From contig CADADR010000003.1 in the NCBI GenBank assembly GCA_902786745.1, forward strand, positions 62,001 to 126,000: a stretch of 64,000 nt of DNA, given 5' to 3'. The notes beneath the pieces were generated by a model that saw only the letters and a list, made by a program, of their open reading frames with translations, did not search any database and had not been told where the DNA came from. This DNA comes from an uncultured Bacteroidia bacterium. Lineage in GTDB: Bacteria > Bacteroidota > Bacteroidia > Bacteroidales > F082. This document shows, piece by piece, positions 40,224-48,563 of this stretch. Position 1 is the stretch's first letter. Each line of letters begins with the position of its first letter. The position numbers were made by a program, and so were the translations under genes.

Positions 40224-40277
40224 ATAAAAAAACTTCGCTGTAAAATTAGTAATAAATTACCAATTCACAGCGAAGTT
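40224..40277 (-). terminator. Terminator after rpsU, abutting the xerC start
   Basis: AACTTCGCTGT (40231-40241) pairs perfectly with ACAGCGAAGTT (40267-40277) over 11 bp with a 25-base A/T-rich loop. On the minus strand it is followed by a run of T that ends just before the xerC ATG. Confidence 0.8.
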
Positions 40278-40310
40278 TGCCTAAAAAAATTATTTTCCTA
40301 AGCGGGCGAA

Positions 40311-40508
40311 TTACATATTCTCTTCAGCCTGACGGAGTTTCTGAACGTAAATGGCCTTCATCATCTGAGCACGCTTGATGACTGAGGGCTTGGTGAACTG
40401 CTGACGAGCGCGCAATTCTTTCACAACGCCGGTCTTCTCATACTTTCTCTTGTAACGCTTCAAAGCTCTGTCGATGCTTTCGCCTTCTTTAACAGGAACA
40501 ATAATCAT
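40311..40508 (-). CDS. rpsU: 30S ribosomal protein S21
   Basis: S21 is a small subunit protein; in Bacteroidota it is thought to help hide the anti-Shine-Dalgarno sequence of 16S rRNA. The 65-residue protein begins MIIVPVKEGESIDRALKRYK and is rich in Lys/Arg, typical for the family. A minus-strand TACTTTTG (40572-40565) upstream is its likely promoter. Confidence 0.95.
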   Translation of the reverse strand: MIIVPVKEGESIDRALKRYKRKYEKTGVVKELRARQQFTKPSVIKRAQMMKAIYVQKLRQAEENM

Positions 40509-40564
40509 TTTAAAACACTTCCTTCTTTTAAATGGTTAGTACTAATTGAATTATTTTGAGGCCG

Positions 40565-40572
40565 CAAAAGTA
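40565..40572 (-). promoter_or_regulatory. rpsU: -7 element of the rpsU promoter (TACTTTTG)
   Basis: TACTTTTG on the minus strand lies 57 bases upstream of the rpsU ATG, back to back with the tatA promoter (40613-40620, plus strand). Confidence 0.6.
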
Positions 40573-40612
40573 CAACTTTTTCTTTTTCCGTAACACAAAA
40601 TTGAAAAATTTC

Positions 40613-40620
40613 TATCTTTG
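40613..40620 (+). promoter_or_regulatory. tatA: -7 element of the tatA promoter (TATCTTTG)
   Basis: TATCTTTG lies 30 bases before the tatA ATG and matches the Bacteroidota -7 consensus. No clear TTTG is seen at -33. It probably drives tatA, tatC and the iron-sulfur gene. Confidence 0.6.
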
Positions 40621-40649
40621 CAAGTGAAAAACCCTCAAAAACATAGCGT

Positions 40650-40850
40650 ATGAAATTACTTACCATCGGCACAACCGAAATCATCCTCATCGTGATTCTT
40701 GTATTATTGCTGTTTGGCGGACGCAAGATTCCGGAACTGATGAAGGGCTTGGGCAAAGGCGTAAAGAGCTTCAAGGACGGCGTGAACGGCGTTGAAGAAC
40801 CCGAGATCAAGGAAGAAAAGAAAACCGAAGAAAAGAAAGCCGAAGAATGA
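40650..40850 (+). CDS. tatA: Sec-independent (Tat) translocase subunit TatA
   Basis: TatA oligomers form the passage for folded proteins carrying a twin-arginine signal. The 66-residue protein has an N-terminal membrane span (EIILIVILVLLLFGGRKIPE) with the FGxxKIPE hinge, an amphipathic helix (LMKGLGKGVKSFKDG) and a highly charged Glu/Lys tail. No tatB is present, so this is a minimal TatAC system. The tatC ATG overlaps its TGA by 4 bases. Confidence 0.94.
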   Translation: MKLLTIGTTEIILIVILVLLLFGGRKIPELMKGLGKGVKSFKDGVNGVEEPEIKEEKKTEEKKAEE

Positions 40851-41641
40851 GCGAGCGGGAGGTCAGCAGTTTCTGGGACCACTTGGATGTGCTTCGGAAA
40901 GTGCTGTTCCGCTGCTTGATTGCCTGGGCAATCGGGGCCGTGGCGGCATTTTGTTTCAAGGACATTTTGTTTCGCCTGCTGTTCGCCCCATCAACGGACG
41001 GTTTCGTCTCCTATCGTGGTTTGGCTTGGCTTTGCGCCAAAACAGGATGGCAATCGCTTTGTCCAGGCAGCTTTCAGGCTTCGTTCATCAACACGGAACT
41101 GGCGGCACAGTTTATGACGCATCTCAAAGTGGCGCTCTGGGCGGGACTCGTGGTGGTTTCGCCTTACCTCATCGTGCAGCTTTACGGCTTCGTCGCGCCT
41201 GCCTTATACGACAAGGAGAAACGCCATGCCGCTCCTATTATTATATGGGGCTCATTGCTTTTCATCCTCGGCGTGCTGATGAACTACTTCATTATCTTCC
41301 CTTTCGCTTTCCGCTTCCTCTTCAACTACCAAGTCTATTCGGAGGTGTATAACCAGATTTCGCTTTCGTCCTACATCTCCAACCTGCTCATGCTTAGCCT
41401 GCTGATGGGCATTCTCTTTGAAATCCCTATTGTCAACTACCTCCTGGCCAAGGCTGGTCTTTTGCAAGCCGAGACCTTGAAGAAATACCGCCGTCACGCC
41501 ATCGTAGGCATCGCCATCGTGGCCGCCGTCATCACCCCTACCGGTGACGCAGTGACACTGACGCTGGTAACCTTGCCCATTTATCTTCTATATGAAGCAA
41601 GTATACTAATTGTAAAAAAGACAAACTCAAAATCAATCTAA
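40847..41641 (+). CDS. tatC: Sec-independent (Tat) translocase subunit TatC
   Basis: TatC is the receptor for twin-arginine signal peptides. The 264-residue protein has six membrane segments and family landmarks: FWDHLDVLRKVLFRCL at the N-terminus, LYGFVAPALYDKEKRH in the first cytoplasmic region, LLMGILFEIPIVNYLL, YRRHAIVGIAIVAAVITPTG and the LPIYLLYE end. It starts within the tatA stop and is followed 1 base later by an iron-sulfur gene, so a substrate or partner is encoded in the same transcript. Confidence 0.95.
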   Translation: MSEREVSSFWDHLDVLRKVLFRCLIAWAIGAVAAFCFKDILFRLLFAPSTDGFVSYRGLAWLCAKTGWQSLCPGSFQASFINTELAAQFMTHLKVALWAGLVVVSPYLIVQLYGFVAPALYDKEKRHAAPIIIWGSLLFILGVLMNYFIIFPFAFRFLFNYQVYSEVYNQISLSSYISNLLMLSLLMGILFEIPIVNYLLAKAGLLQAETLKKYRRHAIVGIAIVAAVITPTGDAVTLTLVTLPIYLLYEASILIVKKTNSKSI

Positions 41642-41642
41642 T

Positions 41643-43115
41643 ATGTTACGTAAAATCAGAATCTGCCTACAAGTGGTCATGATGACCTTAGTGACCTTGC
41701 TGCTACTCGGCATCGGTTTCCGAGTGCATCTTTGGGCGGGATGGGTGGCCAAAATCCAATTTTTGCCAGCCTTCCTTGCCTTCAACGCAGTTGTGGTGAC
41801 TGCCATTATCTTAGTCACCATATTTTTCGGAAGAATTTATTGTAGTGTGGTTTGCCCCTTGGGCATCATGCAAGACATTTTTTCGTGGATTGGCGGCAAA
41901 GCGAAGAAAAACCGTTTCAGCTATGCCAAGGAAATCAAATGGCTGCGCTATGGCTTCTTTGCCGTTTTCGCCATCATGCTCATCATCGGCTTCGCGCCTC
42001 TCACTACCCTATTTGCACCTTATAGTGCCTACGGCCGCATCGTCAATAGCTTGTTCAAGCCGCTGTATGACCTGCTCAACAACTGGCTCGCCGGCCTCGA
42101 TGCTGCCAACGACCGTTACAACTTCACAGAGGTGCAAATCTGGACCCGCAGCGTGACGACCTTCATAGTGGCCATCCTTACTTTAGTAATATTAGGCTTC
42201 CTCGCCTGGCGCAAAGGGCGTCTCTATTGCAACACGATTTGTCCTGTGGGTACCTTCCTCAGCTTCTTCTCACGTTTCTCCCTGCTACGTGTCCGCTTCG
42301 ACAAAGACAAGTGCAAGAATTGCGGCATGTGCGAAAAGAACTGCAAGGCACAAGCCATCGACTTCAAAGAAGGGAAAATTGATTATTCGCGCTGCGTGGT
42401 TTGCGGTGACTGCTTAGAAAAGTGCAAATTCGACGCGCTGAAATACGGCAGGGACTTGTCTGCTTTTAAAACCGAATCGAAACCCGTTGACACGGAACGT
42501 CGCGCCTTCCTCGTAGGTGCAGCGGTGGCTGGCACTACAGCGGCAATGGCACAAACCGAGATGAAAGTGGATGGCGGCTTGGCCGTCATTGAGGACAAGA
42601 AGGCTCCTAAACGTCAAACACCCATAACACCTCCAGGTTCTGTCTCCATTCGTCATCTGGAAAAGCATTGCACGGCTTGCCAACTCTGCGTTTCAAGCTG
42701 CCCGAACAATGTGTTGCGTCCGTCCACTGACCTGTTACATTTCATGCAACCCACGATGTCGTTTGAGCGCGGCTATTGCCGTCCCGAATGCACCCGCTGC
42801 AGCGAGGTCTGCCCTGCTGGTGCCATCAAGCCCATTTCCCGTGAGGAGAAGACAAATATCCATGTGGGGCATGCCGTATGGGTCAAGGACAATTGCGTGG
42901 TGCTCACCGACGGTGTCAGCTGCGGCAATTGCGCACGTCACTGCCCGACAGGAGCCATCCAAATGGTAGACTACGAAGGCCCGAACGGCACAGTGCAAGT
43001 GCCTGCCGTGGACGAGAACAAATGCATAGGCTGTGGTGCCTGCGAGCACCTCTGCCCTGCCCGACCGTTCAGCGCGATATACGTAGAAGGGAATGAGATG
43101 CATCATTTGAATTGA
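41643..43115 (+). CDS. NapH-like membrane ferredoxin fused to a NapG-like Fe-S domain with an internal twin-arginine motif
   Basis: A 490-residue electron-transfer protein. The N-terminal half (1-270) is NapH-like: four membrane spans, the CxxxCP signatures CSVVCPLG and CNTICPVG, and two [4Fe-4S] motifs (CKNCGMCEKNC, CVVCGDCLEKC). At residues 285-303 comes ERRAFLVGAAVAGTTAAMA, which reads like a Tat signal in the middle of the chain. The C-terminal half is NapG-like with four more motifs (CTACQLCVSSCP, CTRCSEVCP, CGNCARHCP, CIGCGACEHLCP). It likely passes electrons from quinol to an exported acceptor. It is the third gene after tatA-tatC and precedes a Tat-exported oxidoreductase. No napA or other Nap genes are nearby, so nitrate reduction is not implied. 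Confidence 0.85.
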   Translation: MLRKIRICLQVVMMTLVTLLLLGIGFRVHLWAGWVAKIQFLPAFLAFNAVVVTAIILVTIFFGRIYCSVVCPLGIMQDIFSWIGGKAKKNRFSYAKEIKWLRYGFFAVFAIMLIIGFAPLTTLFAPYSAYGRIVNSLFKPLYDLLNNWLAGLDAANDRYNFTEVQIWTRSVTTFIVAILTLVILGFLAWRKGRLYCNTICPVGTFLSFFSRFSLLRVRFDKDKCKNCGMCEKNCKAQAIDFKEGKIDYSRCVVCGDCLEKCKFDALKYGRDLSAFKTESKPVDTERRAFLVGAAVAGTTAAMAQTEMKVDGGLAVIEDKKAPKRQTPITPPGSVSIRHLEKHCTACQLCVSSCPNNVLRPSTDLLHFMQPTMSFERGYCRPECTRCSEVCPAGAIKPISREEKTNIHVGHAVWVKDNCVVLTDGVSCGNCARHCPTGAIQMVDYEGPNGTVQVPAVDENKCIGCGACEHLCPARPFSAIYVEGNEMHHLN

Positions 43116-43215
43116 TAATTGATAATTGATAGTTGACAATTGACAATTGATTATTATTTCAGGTTGTCATCACAATCTATCAACTCTAAACTCTAAACAC
43201 TAAACTCTAAACTAA
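43116..43215. repeat. Short A/T-rich tandem repeats between the Fe-S gene and the aldo/keto reductase gene
   Basis: About 40 bases directly after the stop consist of TTGATAA/TTGACAA units (around 43112-43156). After a 25-base spacer there is a second array of CTCTAAA/CACTAAA heptamers (about 43184-43214) that runs up to the next ATG. Neither codes for protein. The second array looks like telomere-type simple repeats. Confidence 0.7.
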
Positions 43216-43220
43216 ACAAA

Positions 43221-44618
43221 ATGGATAGAAGAGATTTCTTAAAACATATAGGTAGTGCAGCGGTAGCGACTTCGGTGGTGCTTTCCGCCTGCAAAAACAA
43301 CAATGGTGAAACGCCCATCGCCAAGGATGTCATCGACGGACAAGGCGAGATGACCTACCGCACCAACCCCAATACCGGCGACAAGGTGTCGCTTTTGGGC
43401 TACGGCATGATGCGCCTGCCCATCGAAAACGGGGCTGACATGCGAAAAGACCCCAACGCCCGTGTCGACCAGGAAATGGTCAACGAGGAGGTGGACTATG
43501 CATTGGCGCATGGCGTCAATTACTTCGACACCGCCCCGGTTTACACAAGAGGCTATTCAGAGACTGCCACGGGCATCGCACTATCGCGCCACCCACGCAA
43601 CTCATATTACATTGCCACCAAGCTTTCTAACTTCAGTCCATCGACATGGGACACGGAAAGCTCCAAGGCCATGTTTGAGAACTCACTCGAAAAGCTACAG
43701 ACCGATTACGTCGATTATCTGCTTATGCACAGCATCGGTGGCTCAGGCAAAGACATGACCAGCATGGAGATGTTCAATGCCCGCTTTATGGACAACGGCA
43801 TCCTCGACTGGCTCGTCGAACAGAAAAAGGTCGGACGCATCCGCAACCTCGGCTTTTCGTTCCACGGCGACCCGAAACTGTTCGACACCATGATGCAATG
43901 GCATGATGAAGGTAAATACCATTGGGATTTCGTGCAAATACAATTGAACTATGTGGACTGGAGCTTCGGCGAGATAGAAGGCGAAGGCGTCAACTCGTCA
44001 TACCTTTACGAGGAGCTGCACCGTCGTGGCATCCCAGTAGTGATTATGGAACCATTGCTTGGTGGAGGCCTTGCCAAACAACCCGACCACATCGTGAAGC
44101 AGATGAAAGAACGCGAGCCTGAGACACCCGTCGCCCGCTGGGCCTTCCGCTTTGCCGGCACGCCCGAAGGCATCCTCACCGTGCTGAGCGGCATGACTTA
44201 CATGGAGCATCTGCAACAAAACGTGGAGACCTATTCACCACTGCGACCCATCACCCCCGACGAGGACGAATTCCTCATGAGCGTTGCCGAGCAGTTCATC
44301 AAGCTGAAGACCGTGCCTTGCACCGCCTGCAACTACTGCATGCCCTGCCCCTACGGATTGAACATTCCTGCTGTGTTTGCCTACTACAACGAGAGCATCA
44401 CTCAAGGCAAGATGCCTACCGGCAATCGAGAAGCGAAAGCGTTTTGGGAAGCGAGGAAACGTTTCCTCATCGGCTACGACCGCAACATCCCAGCCATGCG
44501 TCAGGCAAGTCACTGTATCGGCTGCAACCAATGCACCGAGCACTGCCCACAAGAAATCGACATCCCCACGGAATTGCACCGCATCGATGAATATGTGGAG
44601 CAACTCAAACAAATGTAA
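43221..44618 (+). CDS. Tat-exported aldo/keto reductase lipoprotein with C-terminal [4Fe-4S] motifs
   Basis: A 465-residue oxidoreductase. The N-terminus MDRRDFLKHIGSAAVATSVV is a twin-arginine signal and ends in the lipobox LSAC (Cys24), so the mature enzyme is probably a lipoprotein outside the inner membrane. The aldo/keto reductase barrel keeps Asp and Tyr of the tetrad (YFDTAPVYTRGY), Lys (YIATKLS) and His (YLLMHSI). The C-terminus has two ferredoxin-like motifs, CTACNYCMPCPYG and CIGCNQCTEHCPQ. Export of a folded, cofactor-bearing enzyme fits Tat. Placed behind tatAC and a membrane Fe-S protein, it may take electrons from that protein instead of NADPH. The substrate is unknown. Confidence 0.88.
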   Translation: MDRRDFLKHIGSAAVATSVVLSACKNNNGETPIAKDVIDGQGEMTYRTNPNTGDKVSLLGYGMMRLPIENGADMRKDPNARVDQEMVNEEVDYALAHGVNYFDTAPVYTRGYSETATGIALSRHPRNSYYIATKLSNFSPSTWDTESSKAMFENSLEKLQTDYVDYLLMHSIGGSGKDMTSMEMFNARFMDNGILDWLVEQKKVGRIRNLGFSFHGDPKLFDTMMQWHDEGKYHWDFVQIQLNYVDWSFGEIEGEGVNSSYLYEELHRRGIPVVIMEPLLGGGLAKQPDHIVKQMKEREPETPVARWAFRFAGTPEGILTVLSGMTYMEHLQQNVETYSPLRPITPDEDEFLMSVAEQFIKLKTVPCTACNYCMPCPYGLNIPAVFAYYNESITQGKMPTGNREAKAFWEARKRFLIGYDRNIPAMRQASHCIGCNQCTEHCPQEIDIPTELHRIDEYVEQLKQM

Positions 44619-44663
44619 CGCAATAATGACAACAATTATCAAACAAATCAAAACAGAACCACA

Positions 44664-45305
44664 ATGAAAAAACTTTTTGTCATCACAGCTTTTGTTGCCG
44701 CCCTGCTTGTTGCAGAAAAAGCACAGGCGCAGCTGAACCTCCATGTGGATTATTCCCCCGAATTGATCAAGACCTATACGCCGACAGCCGACACCACGCT
44801 GTTTTTCCATGGAATCTCCTTCGGTTTAGACAGGACTTTCAGACTCAGCGACCACCTCGACCTCACTGCAGGAGCCCAGTATCGAATGAACTTAAGAGAT
44901 GTGTCTGAGCACTATGGAATTGTCATTCCTCTGATGTCCCACGGCCTTATTCGAGAACGGCAGACCCTTGTAGACATCCCCATCTTATTGAAATACAAAC
45001 TCCCCATTACTGACAAAATCACCAACACTCCATTTATCGGATCTATGCTGAGTTGGGGCATTCAAGGCAAAACCACGGAAATATTCACTTGGCCAAGCAA
45101 TACCGAGTTGCATCACGAATGGTACGGCGACGATGGCTATTTGAAACGCTTCAACGTGTATGCCATGGCTGGTGCGGAATTTGAATTCAAACGATTCACT
45201 GTTACACTTGGCGGGCGTTACGGATTCCTAAACCTCAACAAACGCAACACAGGCACCACAACCAAAGCTTACGGTTTCTTCCTCAGCTTTGGACATACTT
45301 TCTGA
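44664..45305 (+). CDS. Small outer-membrane beta-barrel protein (porin-like)
   Basis: A 213-residue protein with a Sec signal (MKKLFVITAFVAALLVAEKAQA) and alternating beta strands (LNLHVDYSPELIKTY, LDLTAGAQYRMNL, LLKYKLPI, FNVYAMAGAEFEFKRFTVTL) ending in FGHTF, a typical C-terminal barrel strand with final Phe. This resembles the outer-membrane protein beta-barrel families of Bacteroidota. It lies 45 bases after the aldo/keto reductase gene and could be on the same transcript. The function is not evident. Confidence 0.75.
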   Translation: MKKLFVITAFVAALLVAEKAQAQLNLHVDYSPELIKTYTPTADTTLFFHGISFGLDRTFRLSDHLDLTAGAQYRMNLRDVSEHYGIVIPLMSHGLIRERQTLVDIPILLKYKLPITDKITNTPFIGSMLSWGIQGKTTEIFTWPSNTELHHEWYGDDGYLKRFNVYAMAGAEFEFKRFTVTLGGRYGFLNLNKRNTGTTTKAYGFFLSFGHTF

Positions 45306-45335
45306 GAACACTCTCAGCGACCGTAGGTCGTCTTC
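45303..45335. terminator. Weak tandem hairpins between convergent genes
   Basis: TGAGA/TCTCA (45303-45316) and CGACC/GGTCG (45318-45330) can each form a 5-bp stem, followed by TCTTCTT. The stems are short and the call is tentative. Confidence 0.35.
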
Positions 45336-46556
45336 TTATTCGTACCTCAATGCATTGATCGGGTCGGTGCGCGAGGCCTTCAGTGCGGGGAAGAAACCCG
45401 AGATAAGGCCAAGGATGGCACATGACACGAAGGAAATAATCATCCACCCGACATTGACAACGTAGGGCAGCGACATGGCCAAGGAGACCACATAGGAAAG
45501 CAACAAGCCCAACAAAAGGCCTATCACACCACCGATAAGGCTCAGGATGATACTCTCGGTGAGGAACTGCATCAAGATGGCTGAATTCTTGGCACCGATC
45601 GACATACGAAGACCGATTTCCTTGGTGCGCTCCGTCACTGTGACGTACATGATGTTCATGATACCGATACAGCCTACCAGCAAGGAGATCAAGGCAATGG
45701 CAACCAAGACCGTCGTAATCATACCCGTCATCGACGACATCATCTCCAGCATCTCCTGTTGGGTACGCACTTCGAAGTCGTCATTACCGCCTTCTGGTAT
45801 CTTATGTGAAGCCCGCAAAATACTCTCAATCTCTTCCACGGCAGCCTCAGCCACGTCTTCAGAGGCGGCTGAGCAAACAATCTGTTGGATGTAATCGACG
45901 CCCAGCATACGCTTCTGCACGGTACTGTATGGCATCACCACGAGGTCGTCCTGGTCCATACCCATGCCGTTCTCGCCCCTTTCCTTCAGCGTTCCAATGA
46001 CCTTAAACGGCATATTGCCCACGCGTATGGTCTTGCCGATGGGATCTTCGCCTGTGTCAAACAACTCTTCCACGATGGTCTGTCCTATCAAGCCCACCTT
46101 GGCGTATTTCTTCACGTCTTCTTCAGTGAAGTTGACACCTGTTGCGATTTCGTATTTGCGGATTTCAAGATAATCCGGTGAACCGCCATACACAGTACCC
46201 GACCAGTTCTTGGAGCCATTGACCAACTGCCCACCGCTATTCACCACGGGACTGACCATCGTCACGTTTTTGGCACCTTTGGCTATCAACTCACAATCCC
46301 TGACCTTGAGCGACTGCACGTTGGACGAGCCCATGCTGACACCACCTCGCCTTTGGTTGGCACGCATCACCATGATAAGGTTGGTTCCCATGTCGGAAAG
46401 TTGGTTAGCGGTGCTCTGTTTCAAGCCTTCTCCCAAGTTGACTACAGCGATGACAGCAGCGATACCAATCACGATACCGAGCATGGAAAGAGCCGTGCGC
46501 GTCTTGTTGCGCAACAGGGCTTTCACCGATATTCTTATGAGATTCAGTATATCCAT
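45336..46556 (-). CDS. MacB-type ABC transporter permease (FtsX/MacB superfamily)
   Basis: The 406-residue permease has an N-terminal membrane span (LLRNKTRTALSMLGIVIGIA), a periplasmic MacB_PCD domain (about 45-260) and three C-terminal spans in the FtsX domain (MITTVLVAIALISLLVGCIG, LTESIILSLIGGVIGLLLG, ISFVSCAILGLISGFFPALK). The motif ERTKEIGLRMSIGAKNSAIL is typical of MacB. Unlike E. coli MacB, the ATPase is a separate upstream gene, the split form common in Bacteroidota. It works with MacA and TolC partners encoded upstream; the exported compound is unknown. Confidence 0.92.
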   Translation of the reverse strand: MDILNLIRISVKALLRNKTRTALSMLGIVIGIAAVIAVVNLGEGLKQSTANQLSDMGTNLIMVMRANQRRGGVSMGSSNVQSLKVRDCELIAKGAKNVTMVSPVVNSGGQLVNGSKNWSGTVYGGSPDYLEIRKYEIATGVNFTEEDVKKYAKVGLIGQTIVEELFDTGEDPIGKTIRVGNMPFKVIGTLKERGENGMGMDQDDLVVMPYSTVQKRMLGVDYIQQIVCSAASEDVAEAAVEEIESILRASHKIPEGGNDDFEVRTQQEMLEMMSSMTGMITTVLVAIALISLLVGCIGIMNIMYVTVTERTKEIGLRMSIGAKNSAILMQFLTESIILSLIGGVIGLLLGLLLSYVVSLAMSLPYVVNVGWMIISFVSCAILGLISGFFPALKASRTDPINALRYE

Positions 46557-46557
46557 A

Positions 46558-47313
46558 TCAATAATCGTTTTCTATCGGCAAGGCCGCAAGAGCCTCTGCT
46601 GCCGATTTGGTCTCCACGGGCTCATCACGAAGGATGTGGCCGTCGCGTAAGAATATCGTTCTACTTGTAAACACTGCAATATCCGACTCATGCGTCACAA
46701 AGGCAATGGTCTTACCTTGTTCATGCAGACTTTGAAACAGACTCATGATTTCGTATGAAGTACGCGTATCCAAGTTACCCGTGGCTTCGTCGGCCAACAC
46801 AATGACGGGGTCGTTGACCAAGGCACGAGCGATGGCCACACGCTGCTGCTGGCCACCCGAAAGCTGGTTGGGCATATGTCCCATACGGTCTTTCAAGCCC
46901 ACCAGTTCCAAGGCATGTTGGGCCTTCTCGTGACGCTCACGATGCGACACCTCCGGATTATACACCAAAGGCAACTCCACGTTTTCCAAAGCAGAGGTGC
47001 GCGGCAAGAGGTTATATGACTGAAACACGAAGCCAATCTTACGGTTACGAATGTCCGACAACTCGTTTTTCGAACGCTCACGCACCGAGATGCCGTCAAT
47101 GTAGTATTCGCCAGCCGTGGGCTGGTCGAGGCAACCAAGGATGTTGAGCAAAGTGGACTTGCCGCTGCCCGACGAACCCATGATGCTCACGAACTCGCCC
47201 TGACAGATGTCGAACGACACACCTTTGAGGGCATGCACTTCCTCGCTGCCGACGACAAAGGTCCGTTTCAGATTCTCAACTCTGATGATGGATTGACGTT
47301 CGCTCATGGTCAT
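46558..47313 (-). CDS. MacB-type ABC transporter ATP-binding protein
   Basis: A 251-residue ATPase with Walker [14 protein letters not shown]-loop [11 protein letters not shown], signature [15 protein letters not shown], Walker [14 protein letters not shown] and the switch His in FVTHESD. The family is LolD/MacB. It overlaps macA by 4 bases upstream and is separated from the permease gene by one base, so expression is tightly linked. The C-terminal tail beyond the ATPase core (about residues 225-251) is short and charged. Confidence 0.94.
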   Translation of the reverse strand: MTMSERQSIIRVENLKRTFVVGSEEVHALKGVSFDICQGEFVSIMGSSGSGKSTLLNILGCLDQPTAGEYYIDGISVRERSKNELSDIRNRKIGFVFQSYNLLPRTSALENVELPLVYNPEVSHRERHEKAQHALELVGLKDRMGHMPNQLSGGQQQRVAIARALVNDPVIVLADEATGNLDTRTSYEIMSLFQSLHEQGKTIAFVTHESDIAVFTSRTIFLRDGHILRDEPVETKSAAEALAALPIENDY

Positions 47314-48563
47314 TTTTTGTCGTTACCGCCATTGTTATTGTTCCTATTCCTACCGGGAGGGCCTGGCATAAATGGATTCTCGCCTTTCTTCACGGCTTTC
47401 TCCTTAGTGACAAATTGTGCCGACAACACCACTGAATCGCCAGCCCGCACACCCTGTTCGATGATTTTATATGCGCCGTCGCTCATGCCCACTTTGACCG
47501 GGCGCGGCATCATATCATTTCCGTTTTTGAGCCATACCACAGTATGATCAGCTTGCTTTTCACCTTCTTGCATCATAGGTCGTTCCGGACGTTGGCCTTC
47601 GGGTTTGTCGGCTTTGCGAATGGCCTTCAGCACTTGCTCATCGGGAGTGAAGTTGAAGGCCTCAGCGGGAACGGCCAATCCTGTCTGCTCCTCGGTGACG
47701 ATGGTCACACTGGCCGTCATGCCTGGGAAAAGCTTTTGTTCCGGATTGGGTGCATCGATGATTACGGTGTAGGTCACCACATTGCTCGTGGTGGTGGGTT
47801 TCATACGAATTTGGTTCACGGTGCCGTTAAACACTTCGTCCATATAGGCATCGACGGTGAAGGTCACCCTTTGTCCTTCTTTCACCTGCCCGATGTCGGC
47901 TTCGTCGACGTCGGCCTCCACCTGCATCTTGGTCAGATCGTTGGCTAGCGTAAACAACGTAGGCGTGCTGAACGAAGCGGCCACCGTTTGACCCACCTCC
48001 ACAGCACGGTCGAGGACAATGCCGTCGATAGGCGAATAGATCTCGGCATAGGCCAAGTCGACTCTAGCCTGGTCATAGGCCGCTTGGGCATTCTTTTTGC
48101 TCATTTGTGCCTGGGTATATGAGTTTTGTGCCTCTTGATAAGCGGCCAGTGTAGCGGCGTTTGCGTCATACAGTTGCTTGGTACGTTCGTAGGTGAGTTT
48201 GGCATAATTCAGTTGGCTCTCAGCCGAGGTAAGGCTGGCTCTGGCACGACTCAGGCTCTGGCTGAGCGTCTGCTTGTCCAGTTCCGCCATCAGTTGGCCT
48301 TTCTTCACCACGTCGTTGAAATCCACATAGATCTTCTCCACCTTACCCGACACCTGCGTACCGACTTCGACCGTTTCCACTGGCTCGATGGTACCCGTCG
48401 CAGTGACGGTGTTCTCAACCGTATACTCCTCAACCACATGGGTACGGATAACCAACTCCTTGTTGGCCGATTTCGTGGCTTTCACAATCACCATCACGGC
48501 AATGGCCAAAACGACAATGCCAAGGATGATCCACCAAATTCTTCTTTTCTTCTTCATAGTCAT
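47310..48563 (-). CDS. MacA-type periplasmic adaptor protein
   Basis: A 417-residue membrane-fusion protein with one N-terminal membrane anchor (RIWWIILGIVVLAIAVMVIV), a split biotinyl-lipoyl domain (GTQVSGKVEKIYVDFNDVVK and IYSPIDGIVLDRAVEVGQTV), a coiled-coil hairpin between them, a beta-barrel domain and a Pro/Gly/Asn-rich C-terminus (PPGRNRNNNNGGND). It joins the inner-membrane ABC unit to the TolC channel. It overlaps both neighbours by 4 bases (ATGA). Confidence 0.92.
   Translation of the reverse strand: MTMKKKRRIWWIILGIVVLAIAVMVIVKATKSANKELVIRTHVVEEYTVENTVTATGTIEPVETVEVGTQVSGKVEKIYVDFNDVVKKGQLMAELDKQTLSQSLSRARASLTSAESQLNYAKLTYERTKQLYDANAATLAAYQEAQNSYTQAQMSKKNAQAAYDQARVDLAYAEIYSPIDGIVLDRAVEVGQTVAASFSTPTLFTLANDLTKMQVEADVDEADIGQVKEGQRVTFTVDAYMDEVFNGTVNQIRMKPTTTSNVVTYTVIIDAPNPEQKLFPGMTASVTIVTEEQTGLAVPAEAFNFTPDEQVLKAIRKADKPEGQRPERPMMQEGEKQADHTVVWLKNGNDMMPRPVKVGMSDGAYKIIEQGVRAGDSVVLSAQFVTKEKAVKKGENPFMPGPPGRNRNNNNGGNDKK

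Noticed and set aside
41643-43115. Periplasmic nitrate reductase (nap) locus
   Set aside because: Only NapH/NapG-like Fe-S modules are present; no NapA, NapB or molybdopterin genes are near.
43112-43214. CRISPR-like or telomere-type array
   Set aside because: Units are 7 bases with no spacers; these are simple repeats, not a CRISPR array, and nothing indicates a chromosome end.
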